A DNA stretch of 64,000 nt from Rubrivivax albus (GTDB lineage Bacteria; Pseudomonadota; Gammaproteobacteria; Burkholderiales; Burkholderiaceae_C). Shown in pieces: positions 25,316 to 32,711 of this stretch. The notes beneath the pieces are model-generated. The model was not told where the DNA came from. It searched no databases and worked only from the letters and a program-made list of their open reading frames with translations. Each line of letters starts with the position of its first letter. Position 1 is the stretch's first letter. Both the position numbers and the translations under genes were made by a program. The stretch spans positions 186,001-250,000 of the forward strand of contig NZ_SACT01000010.1 of NCBI RefSeq assembly GCF_004016515.1, written 5' to 3'.

Positions 25316-26323
25316 CAGGCACAGCTGGTCCAGCGGGGCGTACTTCGACGCCTCGTCGATGCGGCGCTTGAGCTCGTCCTTGCTCTCCATCTGGCCGAAC
25401 TTGGTGGTCACCAGGCCGAGCACGACGATCTTGCCCTTGCTCAGGTAGCGCAGCGGCTTGAAGTCGCCGGAGCGCTCGTCGTCGTACTCCATGAAGAAGG
25501 CGTCGAGCTTCATCTCCGACAGCAGGGCCTCGGCCACCGGCTCGTAGTTGCCGGCCGCCGCGTGCGTGCTCTTGAAGTTGCCGCGGCACAGGTGCATGGC
25601 CAGGGTCATGCCCTCGGGCTTGTGCGCCACCACCTTGTTGATGAACTGCGCGTAGCGGTGCGGCAGCTCGTTGGGGTCATCACCGCGCTGGCGAGCGGCC
25701 TCGCGCATCTTCTCGTCACACAGGTAGGCCAGGTTGGTGTCGTCCATCTGCACGTAGCGGCAGCCGGCGTCGAACAGGCTCTGCAGTTCCTCGCCATAGG
25801 CCTTGGCCACGTCGTCGTAGAAGACCGGGTCGAGTTCCGGGTAGGCCTCGCGGCTGATGCCGGCGCGGCCGCCGCGGAAGTGCAGCATCGTCGGGCTGGG
25901 GATGGTGACCTTGGGCGTGAAGCCGGCCGCGACCTGAGACTTCAGGTACTCGAAGTCGGCGCGCTGGATGTCCTTCACGTGGCGCACCTTGTCGACCACG
26001 CGGATCACCGGCGGCGCCAGTTCCTCGGTGCCGTCGGGGCGCTTCACGGTGACCGGGATGTCGGTCTTCACGCCACCGAGCTGCTCGAGGAAGTCGATGT
26101 GGAAGTAGGTGCGGCGGAACTCGCCGTCGGTGATGCTGTGCAGGCCCACGTCCTGCTGGAACTTGACGATCTCGGTGATCGCCTTGTCCTCCACCTCGCG
26201 CAGCTGCGCGGCGCTGATGCTCTTCTGGTTGAAGAACTGGTCGCGCGCGTCGAGCAGGTATTTCGGGCGCAGGAAGCTGCCGACGTGGTCGGCGCGGAAC
26301 GGGGGCGTGGTGCGTGCGGTCAT
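25205..26323 (-). CDS. Core-MetE-like cobalamin-independent methyltransferase
   Basis: A 372-residue protein that corresponds only to the catalytic half of cobalamin-independent methionine synthase (MetE is ~750 residues). The zinc-ligand positions are kept: H-x-C in AMHLCRGN, Glu in FFMEYDDERSGDF and Cys in SPQCGFSS. The DDTNLAYLC segment matches the family. It starts after a good ribosome site (AGGAG). Its place at the end of a vanA-vanB unit suggests a link to methyl or formaldehyde/C1 handling during aromatic demethylation; that is an inference. It could also use a small methyl donor to make methionine. Confidence 0.82.
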   Translation of the reverse strand: MTARTTPPFRADHVGSFLRPKYLLDARDQFFNQKSISAAQLREVEDKAITEIVKFQQDVGLHSITDGEFRRTYFHIDFLEQLGGVKTDIPVTVKRPDGTEELAPPVIRVVDKVRHVKDIQRADFEYLKSQVAAGFTPKVTIPSPTMLHFRGGRAGISREAYPELDPVFYDDVAKAYGEELQSLFDAGCRYVQMDDTNLAYLCDEKMREAARQRGDDPNELPHRYAQFINKVVAHKPEGMTLAMHLCRGNFKSTHAAAGNYEPVAEALLSEMKLDAFFMEYDDERSGDFKPLRYLSKGKIVVLGLVTTKFGQMESKDELKRRIDEASKYAPLDQLCLSPQCGFSSTVHGNNIAVEDQRNKLRLVVEVASEVWG

Positions 26324-26373
26324 CGTTTGTCTCCTGGAGGTCGTGGTGATTCTGCCGCGCGTGGCAGCAAGGG

Positions 26374-27342
26374 TCAGAGGTCCAGCACCAGCCGCGGCGA
26401 CTTGGCGCGCGAGCAGCAGGGCAGGAACTGGTCGTGAGCGGCCTGTTCCTCGGGCGTGAGGTACATGTCCTTGTGGTCGCACTCGCCTTCGAGCACGCGT
26501 GTCAGGCAGGTGCCGCACACGCCCTGCTCGCAGGACGTGGGCACCAGCACGCCGGCAGCGTCCAGCGCCTGCACCACGGTCTGGTCGGCCGCCACCGGGA
26601 TCACGCGACCGGAGCTAGACAGCACGACCTCGAAGGCACCGTCGCCGGCCGACGGCCCCACCTCGGCACCGAAGAACTCGTAGTGCAGCTGGGTCTCGGG
26701 CCAGCCGGCGGCGCGCGCGGCGCCGAGCACCGCGTCCATGAAGCCTTTCGGCCCGCAGACGTAGACGTGCTCGCCGGCGCGCGGCGTGCCCAGCAGCGCC
26801 GGGATGTCGAGCTTCTGCGCCGCGTCGCCGTCGTCGAAGTGGAAGTGCACGCGGTCGGCGAAGGACGACGCGGCGATGCGGCCGGCGAAGGCCGTGCGCG
26901 CCTTCGACCGTGTCGCGTAGTGCATCTCGAAGGCCGCGCCGGTGCGCGCCAGCCGCTCGGCCATGCACAGGATGGGCGTGACGCCGATGCCGCCGGCCAG
27001 CAGCAGGTGCCGCTGCGCGTCGTGCGCCAGCGCGAAGTGGTTCTTCGGCGGGCTGATCTGCAGCAGGCTGCCTTCCTGCACCTGTTCGTGCACCGCGCGC
27101 GAGCCGCCGCGCGAGGCGGCGTCCTTCAGCACGCCGAGCAGGTAGCGGTGGGTCTCGGCCGGGTCGTTGCACAGCGAGTACTGGCGGGTCAGGCCGCCGG
27201 GCAATTGCACGTCCACGTGCGAGCCGGCGGAGAACGCCGGCAGCGGGCCGCCGTCGACCGCGGCCAGCTCCAGGCTGCAGATGTCCTCGGCCTCGACGGC
27301 CTTGCGCACGACGCGCACGTTCAGGGTGGTGGGCGCAGTCAT
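26374..27342 (-). CDS. vanB: Rieske demethylase reductase component (VanB-like)
   Basis: A 322-residue iron-sulfur flavoprotein of the VanB/phthalate dioxygenase reductase class. The domain order is flavin-binding (RQYSLCNDPAETHRY, ~50-65), NAD-binding (LLLAGGIGVTPILCMAERL, ~110-130), and a C-terminal plant-type [2Fe-2S] ferredoxin with PTSCEQGVCGTCLTRVLEGEC. It passes electrons from NAD(P)H to the oxygenase encoded 16 nt upstream. The exact substrate of the pair is not proven; vanillate or a related methoxylated aromatic is most likely. Confidence 0.88.
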   Translation of the reverse strand: MTAPTTLNVRVVRKAVEAEDICSLELAAVDGGPLPAFSAGSHVDVQLPGGLTRQYSLCNDPAETHRYLLGVLKDAASRGGSRAVHEQVQEGSLLQISPPKNHFALAHDAQRHLLLAGGIGVTPILCMAERLARTGAAFEMHYATRSKARTAFAGRIAASSFADRVHFHFDDGDAAQKLDIPALLGTPRAGEHVYVCGPKGFMDAVLGAARAAGWPETQLHYEFFGAEVGPSAGDGAFEVVLSSSGRVIPVAADQTVVQALDAAGVLVPTSCEQGVCGTCLTRVLEGECDHKDMYLTPEEQAAHDQFLPCCSRAKSPRLVLDL

Positions 27343-27358
27343 CGGGCGATGGTAGCGC

Positions 27359-28426
27359 TCAGGCGGCAGCGGGCTGGGCGGCCTGCTCGGTGGCCACCAG
27401 CTTGTCGATCACCTTGCGCGCCTGCACGCCGCCGGCGTCGATGTTGAGCATCAGCAACCGGCGCTCGGGCCACCGCGTGAGGTTGGCCTGCTGGCGTTCC
27501 AGCATCTCCAGGTCCTCGGCGAAGATCTTGCCCTGCCCTTCCCGGATCTGCGCCGTCAGCGCCTTGTCCTGCGCGCGGAAGTTGCGCGCCATGCCCCAGA
27601 AGTACCACATCGAGGTCTCGGTCTCGGGGGTGATGAAGTCGACCACGATGCTGTAGACCTTCTTGTCTTTCGGCGCCTCGTAGCCGCCGTGGCCGGCCAG
27701 CGCCACACCCACCTCGATCATCACGTGGCTGGGCGGGGTGTAGCGGCAGATCTGCCAGCGGTCCACCTTCTGATCGTCAGGCAGGCCGTGGGCGCGCATG
27801 GCCATGCGCCAGAACGGCGGCGCCGGGATGTCGTTCATGAAGCGGCTGGTGACGGCACTGTCGCCCTCCACCGTGGTCTTGCACGGCGTCTCGTCGATCT
27901 CCGGCTGGCCGATGCTGGTGGCGTGCACGTAGGTCTCGTGCGTAAGGTCCATCAGGTTGTCGATCATCAGGCGGTAGTCGGCCTTCACGTGGTACAGGCC
28001 GCCGCCATAGGCCCACTCCGGGTCGTCGGCCCAGTGCAGGTGGGGCAGCTCGTCCTCGCTGGCCTGGGCCGGGTCGCCGGTCCAGACCCAGACGAAGCCG
28101 TGCTTCTCGATGACGGGAAAGCTGCGGATCGCCGGGAAGCCACGCACGCGCTGGCCCGGCATCGCGATGGTCTTGCCGTCGCAGCCCATCTCCAGGCCGT
28201 GGTAGCCGCAAACGAGCTTGCCCTCCACCACCCGGCCCAGCGACAGCGGCGCGCCGCGGTGCGGGCAGAAGTCCTCCAGCGCCGCGACCCTGCCGTCGTC
28301 GCCGCGGTAGAAGACGATGCGCTCGCCACAGATGGTGCGGCCCAGCGGCTTGTCGTCGATCTCGCCAGGCGTGGCGGCCACGTACCAGGCATTGCGGACG
28401 AACGGGGTGGATGCGGCGTTGGACAT
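27359..28426 (-). CDS. vanA: Rieske oxygenase, vanillate O-demethylase-type (VanA-like)
   Basis: A 355-residue Rieske non-heme iron oxygenase. The Rieske ligands are in CPHRGAPLSLGRVVEGKLVCGYHG (C-P-H ... C-x2-H, about residues 43-66). The mononuclear iron site is DNLMDLTHETYVHA. Length and motif order match VanA, which removes methyl groups from methoxylated aromatics as formaldehyde. VanB and a core-MetE gene follow. A perfect 18-bp palindrome lies 36 nt before its start, and a MarR gene is immediately upstream, so inducible control is likely. The ATG at 28426 follows a purine-rich site (AAGGAG). Confidence 0.88.
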   Translation of the reverse strand: MSNAASTPFVRNAWYVAATPGEIDDKPLGRTICGERIVFYRGDDGRVAALEDFCPHRGAPLSLGRVVEGKLVCGYHGLEMGCDGKTIAMPGQRVRGFPAIRSFPVIEKHGFVWVWTGDPAQASEDELPHLHWADDPEWAYGGGLYHVKADYRLMIDNLMDLTHETYVHATSIGQPEIDETPCKTTVEGDSAVTSRFMNDIPAPPFWRMAMRAHGLPDDQKVDRWQICRYTPPSHVMIEVGVALAGHGGYEAPKDKKVYSIVVDFITPETETSMWYFWGMARNFRAQDKALTAQIREGQGKIFAEDLEMLERQQANLTRWPERRLLMLNIDAGGVQARKVIDKLVATEQAAQPAAA

Positions 28427-28461
28427 GGCGGGCTCCTTCAGCGGCAGCTCAGGCCGACTCA

Positions 28462-28479
28462 CATTCAGTATACTGAATG
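28462..28479. promoter_or_regulatory. Perfect 18-bp palindrome, probable MarR operator in front of vanA
   Basis: CATTCAGTATACTGAATG is an exact inverted repeat in the 90-nt gap between the MarR gene and vanA. It is AT-rich against a GC-rich background. A TTGACC hexamer (minus strand, 28485-28490) just upstream could be a -35 box, which would put the palindrome over the core promoter. Operators of MarR repressors are typically palindromes of this size. Confidence 0.8.
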
Positions 28480-28516
28480 ATAGAGGTCAAGCCGGAACCA
28501 AAGATCCGTGTTTACC

Positions 28517-28999
28517 CTAGTCTTCGGCGCGCGCGGCCTGCAACGGCGCACGGCTCTGCGCGTTGTTCAGGCGCACGAACTTGCGCAGCAGCGCCATGAA
28601 CTGCACCCGCTCGTCGGGCGACAGCGGCTCCAGGATGCTGCTGTTGAGCTGGCGGATGCCCGGGATCAGCCGCGCCAGCACGGCCTGCCCTTCGTCGGTG
28701 AGCACCAGGCTGCGCTGGCGGCGCGGCAGCAGCCGGCGCTCGACCCAGCCCTTGGCCTCCAGCCGGGCCGCGATGTCGGCCGTGGTGGACGTGTCCAGCG
28801 CCACCTCGCGCGCCAGCGTCACCTGGTCGATGCCCGGCCGCTCCTGGAGCATGCGCATCACGGCGTACTGCACCGGGGTCACGTCGCGACCGACGGCGTC
28901 GAGAAACATCGACACCGCGATCTGCTGTGCGCGGCGGATCAGGTGGCCGGGCTGGTCGTAGAGGTCGCGGTCCAGCGCATCGGCCGGCGCTGGTGTCAC
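28517..28999 (-). CDS. MarR-family regulator, likely controlling vanAB
   Basis: A 160-residue winged-helix MarR protein. The central DVTPVQYAVMRMLQERPGIDQVTLAREVALDTSTTADIAARLEAKGWVERRLLPRRQR is the DNA-binding region, and the C-terminus is a dimerisation helix. It begins with GTG (28999) overlapping the SapC stop (GTGA), so translation is coupled to the SapC-family gene. The promoter-proximal palindrome before vanA is its probable binding site. Ligands of relatives are aromatic acids, which fits control of a demethylase. Confidence 0.86.
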   Translation of the reverse strand: MTPAPADALDRDLYDQPGHLIRRAQQIAVSMFLDAVGRDVTPVQYAVMRMLQERPGIDQVTLAREVALDTSTTADIAARLEAKGWVERRLLPRRQRSLVLTDEGQAVLARLIPGIRQLNSSILEPLSPDERVQFMALLRKFVRLNNAQSRAPLQAARAED

Positions 29000-29745
29000 G
29001 CCGCGCGCTCCGCGCGCCACATCAGCAGCGTGCGCATGTGGCCCAGCGAGATCCAGTGCGCGTGGATCAGGTGCAGCAGGCCGGTGCGCTGCAGTTCGAG
29101 GATCGTGGCATCCGGCAGGGCCTTGAGCTTCTCCTCGTCGACCATGAAGAAGCCGTCGACGCTGACCTTGGCGCCGTCGGGCATCGTGCCGTCGAAGCGC
29201 TTCTCGGCCAGCAGGCCGAGTTCGGCCAGGCGGCGGCCGATGGCGCGTGTGCTCTGGATCTGGGACTCGAGCTGTTCCAGGTCGCCCGTGACCTGGCGCG
29301 CGAACGCAGAAGGCTGCCCCTGATCGTCGAACAGGCGCTCGCCCTGGCTGCCGTCGCCGCCTTCGGACAGGCCCTCGTACGCGCTGTCGATGCAGACCGC
29401 GAACTGGCCGTTCTCGCCGCGCGCGATCGCGAACGGGTAGCTGGCCATCAGCAGCGGCAGCCGATGCGAACGCCAGCGGCCTTCCTGCACGTACAGGTTC
29501 TCGCCGGGCGACAGGCCGAACACCGCGATCGGTGCGTAGTCCGTGCCACCCTTGCCGTCGTCGCCCGCCTTGACGAACACGATGGGGTAGTCGGTGGCCG
29601 CATGCAGGCACTCGGCGGCCGTCATGAACAGCGCGTTGGTGGTGGCCAGGTGCGCCCAGGACGGCACGGGCAGCCGGACGGCGGTGTTGCGGTGCGCCTG
29701 GCTGTCGACCGGCGCGGCCTGGCGGTGGAGTGCGGGAATGATCAT
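28996..29745 (-). CDS. SapC-family protein
   Basis: A 249-residue protein of the SapC family, named after Campylobacter S-layer proteins but of unknown role in proteobacteria. Typical segments are LATTNALFMTAAECLHAATDYPIVFV, LYVQEGRWRSHRLPLLMASYPFAIAR and LLHLIHAHWISLGHMRTLLMWRAER. No signal peptide is visible. It overlaps the CorC-like gene upstream by 4 nt and the MarR gene downstream by 4 nt, so all three are translated from one message. Why a MarR regulator is joined to it is not clear. Confidence 0.83.
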   Translation of the reverse strand: MIIPALHRQAAPVDSQAHRNTAVRLPVPSWAHLATTNALFMTAAECLHAATDYPIVFVKAGDDGKGGTDYAPIAVFGLSPGENLYVQEGRWRSHRLPLLMASYPFAIARGENGQFAVCIDSAYEGLSEGGDGSQGERLFDDQGQPSAFARQVTGDLEQLESQIQSTRAIGRRLAELGLLAEKRFDGTMPDGAKVSVDGFFMVDEEKLKALPDATILELQRTGLLHLIHAHWISLGHMRTLLMWRAERAA

Positions 29746-31049
29746 GAGGTCTCTGCGGGGGTGAATTCGGGAAGCCGGCTGACCAGCACCTTGTCGACGC
29801 GCTTGCCGTCGAGGTCCACGACCTCGAAGCGCCAGCCGGCCCATTCCACCGCGTCGGCGGTGGACGGCAACCGGCCGAGCAGCAGCATGATCATGCCAGC
29901 CAGCGTGTTGTAGCGGCCGCGGTCCTCTTCCGGCAGGTCCTTCAGGGCCAGGCGGTCCTTCAGCTCGTGCGCCGGGATAAGGCCGTCCATCAGCCAGCTG
30001 CCGTCGGCGCGCTGCGTGGCCCAGGCGTCCTCGGCCGAGGCCTCGCCCAGTTCCCCGGCAATGGCCTCGAGCAGGTCGCGTTCGCTGATCAGGCCCTGCA
30101 CCGCGCCGTACTCGTCGACGACGAACACCAGGTCCACGTCGTTGCGGCGAAAGTGCTCCACCAGTTCCATGCCGCTGAGCGTCTCGGGCACGAAGACCGG
30201 CGGCGACAGGTGCTCCAGCAGCGACGGCGGCTCGCCGCGCGACAACGGCCCCAGCAGGTCGGCCGCGCCCACCACGCCGATCACGTCGTCCAGGCCGCCG
30301 CGGCACACCGGGTAGCGTGAATGGCCATGCGCCACCATCTTGGCCAGCAGCTGGTCGATGGGCTCGTTGATGTCCAGCCATTCCAGTTCGGCGCGCGGGA
30401 TCATCATCGAGCCGATCTGGCGGTCGTCCAGGCGGAAGACGTTGCGCACCATCTGGTGCTCCTGCGCCTCGATGACGCCAGCATCCAGGCCTTCCTCCAG
30501 CTGCGCCGCGATCTCCTCTTCCGTCACGCTGGACGCGGTACGCCCGGCCAGGCCCAGCAGCTTGAGCACGCCCTGGGTGGACGCCGACAGCAGCCACACG
30601 AAGGGCTTGGTGACCTTGGACAGCAGGTTCATCGGCCGCGCGAACAGGCGTGCGACCAGTTCCGGGAACATCTGGCCGATGCGCTTGGGCACCAGCTCGC
30701 CGAAGATGATGGTGCAGAACGTGATCAGCACCACCACGCCGGCCGTGGCGGCGATGTCGGCCACCTGTTCGGTCAGCCCGAGCCGGGCTTCCAGCCAGTC
30801 GCCGATCGGCCCGGCGAAGGCGGCCTCGCCCACGATGCCGTTGAGCAGGCCGATGGACGTGATGCCGATCTGCACCGTCGACAACCAGCGGGTCGGGTCC
30901 TCGTGCAGCTTCAGCGCCGCCGCAGCGCCGCCGTCGCCGGTTTCCATCAGCACCTGAAGCCGCGCCTTGCGGGCCGCCGTGAGCCCCATCTCCGCCATCG
31001 CGAACGCGCCATTGAGCAGGATCAGGAAGACCAGTAGCGCGATGTCCAT
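29742..31049 (-). CDS. CNNM/CorC-type (HlyC/CorC family) membrane protein
   Basis: A 435-residue membrane protein. An N-terminal DUF21/CNNM domain has about four hydrophobic segments (LLVFLILLNGAFAMAEMGL at residue 4 and later VADIAATAGVVVLITFCTIIFGELVPKR). It is followed by two CBS domains (PRAELEWLDINEPI, VFVVDEYGAVQGLISERDLL) and a C-terminal CorC/HlyC domain (DGSWLMDGLIPAHEL onward). Family members take part in magnesium and cobalt efflux. The start ATG at 31049 places the first membrane segment at the N-terminus. The stop overlaps the SapC start. Confidence 0.88.
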   Translation of the reverse strand: MDIALLVFLILLNGAFAMAEMGLTAARKARLQVLMETGDGGAAAALKLHEDPTRWLSTVQIGITSIGLLNGIVGEAAFAGPIGDWLEARLGLTEQVADIAATAGVVVLITFCTIIFGELVPKRIGQMFPELVARLFARPMNLLSKVTKPFVWLLSASTQGVLKLLGLAGRTASSVTEEEIAAQLEEGLDAGVIEAQEHQMVRNVFRLDDRQIGSMMIPRAELEWLDINEPIDQLLAKMVAHGHSRYPVCRGGLDDVIGVVGAADLLGPLSRGEPPSLLEHLSPPVFVPETLSGMELVEHFRRNDVDLVFVVDEYGAVQGLISERDLLEAIAGELGEASAEDAWATQRADGSWLMDGLIPAHELKDRLALKDLPEEDRGRYNTLAGMIMLLLGRLPSTADAVEWAGWRFEVVDLDGKRVDKVLVSRLPEFTPAETS

Positions 31050-31195
31050 CGACCCCCCGGCGCCGCAGGCCGGGAGCTGTTGCGGGACGCGGAGATTAAC
31101 AGAGCAGCAATGTCCCGGGACTGCGCCAGCGCACCGGGTCACGCCAGCGTTGGGCCTAGACTTTCCACCGACAAGGACACTCGAGAGGAGACGGC

Positions 31196-31708
31196 ATGCC
31201 CTGGACGCGACGCTACTGGCTCAAGCGGTGGCCGGCATGGAGTGCCGCGCTGGGCGGCGGCGTAGCGGCGTCGACGGGCAACAGCGCCCTGGCCGCCGCG
31301 CCAGGCGCCTCGCCTGCACCGTCCGAACGCATGCCCGGCGACCCGCCCGAGCACCGCATCGTCTACCAGCTCAACCAGGCCGGCGCCGAGCATCTCGAGC
31401 ACATCCTGAACTCGGTGGGCGCGATGATCGGCCGCTACCAGGACAACGTGGCCATCGCCGTGGTGGCCTTCGGGCCGGGCATCCACCTGCTGGCACGCCA
31501 GCCGCGCCGCCCCGTGCCCGAGGCCTTGCGCCAGCGCGCCCGCGGCCAGGCCCGCGACTACGGCGTGCGCTTCATCGCCTGCGGCAACACGATGAAGACG
31601 CTGCGCTGGACGGCCGCGGACATGGTCGACTACGCCCAGGTCGAGGAAGTGGGTGCGGCCGTGCTGATGGAACTGCAGGAACAGGGCTGGGCCTACATCG
31701 CCTGGTAG
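31196..31708 (+). CDS. Exported DsrE-family protein
   Basis: A 170-residue protein with an N-terminal Arg/Trp-rich export signal (about 1-34) and then a DsrE/DsrF-like fold: HRIVYQLNQAGAEHLEHILNSVGAMIGRY, NVAIAVVAFGPGIHLLA and VRFIACGNTMKTLRW. The single Cys of FIACGNTM is at the position of the active-site Cys in DsrE-like sulfur-transfer proteins. The role is unknown. Export of a DsrE-like fold suggests periplasmic thiol or sulfur chemistry (inference). It stands alone between the divergent CorC-like gene and apaH. Confidence 0.75.
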   Translation: MPWTRRYWLKRWPAWSAALGGGVAASTGNSALAAAPGASPAPSERMPGDPPEHRIVYQLNQAGAEHLEHILNSVGAMIGRYQDNVAIAVVAFGPGIHLLARQPRRPVPEALRQRARGQARDYGVRFIACGNTMKTLRWTAADMVDYAQVEEVGAAVLMELQEQGWAYIAW

Positions 31709-31763
31709 CCACTGCACCGCCTAGCCGCACGTGTCGACCAGGCACGCCGGCAGAATCCGCGCC

Positions 31764-32588
31764 ATGGACTACCTGATCGGCGATGTGCAGGGCTGCGACG
31801 CGGCATTGGGCTGCCTGCTCGACGAGATCGGCTTCTCGCCATCGCGTGACGTGGTCGTCGTGCTCGGCGATCTGGTCAACCGCGGCCCCGACTCGCTGGC
31901 CGTGCTGAAGCGGCTGCGCGGTTACGGTGCCTCGGCACGCTGCCTGCTCGGCAACCACGACCTGCACCTGCTGGCGGTGGCGAACGGCGTGCGCCGGCCG
32001 CACCGCAGCGACACGCTGGACGGCATCCTGCAGGCCCCGGACCGGGACGCCTGGCTCGACTGGCTGCGCACGCGTCAGCTTGCGCTGCGCCACGCCGGCT
32101 GGCTGTGCGTGCACGCCGGCGTGGTGCCGGCGTGGTCCGCGGACGAGACGCTGGCGCTGGCCACCGAGGTCGAAGCGCTGCTGGCCGGGCCGGACCTCGG
32201 CGACTTCCTGCAGGTCATGTACGGCAACCAGCCCGCACGCTGGGACGGAGCGCTGCAGGGGCCCGACCGCTGGCGTCACGTGATCAACGTGCTCACCCGC
32301 ATCCGCTTCTGCGCCGCCGACGGCACGCTGGAGTTCGCCACCAAGGACGGCGCCGCAGCAGCGCCACCGGGCTTTGCACCGTGGTTCGATCACCCGCACC
32401 GCCGCACGGCAGGCACGCCCGTGGCCTTCGGCCACTGGAGCACGCTGGGGCTGGTCGTGCGGCCAGACCTGCTGGCACTCGACACCGGTTGCCTGTGGGG
32501 CGGGCGGCTCACCGCGGTGCGGGTCGACGGCGGCCGGCAGGAGATCGCCCAGGTCGCCTGCCCGCAGGCGAAGCGGCCGGGCGCCTAG
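31764..32588 (+). CDS. apaH: Bis(5'-nucleosyl)-tetraphosphatase, symmetrical (ApaH)
   Basis: A 274-residue metallophosphatase that splits Ap4A into two ADP. All PPP-family motifs are present: GDVQG (residues 6-10), GDLVNRGPDSL and GNHDLHLL, and the later HAGVVPAW and FGHWSTLGL segments. Length is normal (~270-280). The start at 31764 gives MDYLIGDVQG, the family N-terminus. It is followed after 13 nt by tRNA-Ser. Confidence 0.95.
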   Translation: MDYLIGDVQGCDAALGCLLDEIGFSPSRDVVVVLGDLVNRGPDSLAVLKRLRGYGASARCLLGNHDLHLLAVANGVRRPHRSDTLDGILQAPDRDAWLDWLRTRQLALRHAGWLCVHAGVVPAWSADETLALATEVEALLAGPDLGDFLQVMYGNQPARWDGALQGPDRWRHVINVLTRIRFCAADGTLEFATKDGAAAAPPGFAPWFDHPHRRTAGTPVAFGHWSTLGLVVRPDLLALDTGCLWGGRLTAVRVDGGRQEIAQVACPQAKRPGA

Positions 32589-32601
32589 AATCTGGCGCTC
32601 C

Positions 32602-32689
32602 GGAAGCGTGGCAGAGTGGTCGATTGCACCGGTCTTGAAAACCGGCGACGGGCAACCGTCCGTGAGTTCGAATCTCACCGCTTCCGCCA
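32602..32689 (+). tRNA. tRNA-Ser (UGA)
   Basis: An 88-nt class II tRNA with acceptor GGAAGCG/CGCTTCC, long variable arm (CGACGGGCAACCGTCCG region), anticodon loop CTTGAAA with anticodon TGA, and T arm GAGTTCGAATCTC. The CCA end is encoded. Confidence 0.97.
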
Positions 32690-32711
32690 CACCTGCTGGC
32701 CTGGGTTAGGG

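Noticed and set aside
30321..31037. 238-codon frame antisense to the CorC-like gene
   Set aside because: It lies wholly within a well-supported membrane protein gene and shows no protein-like features.
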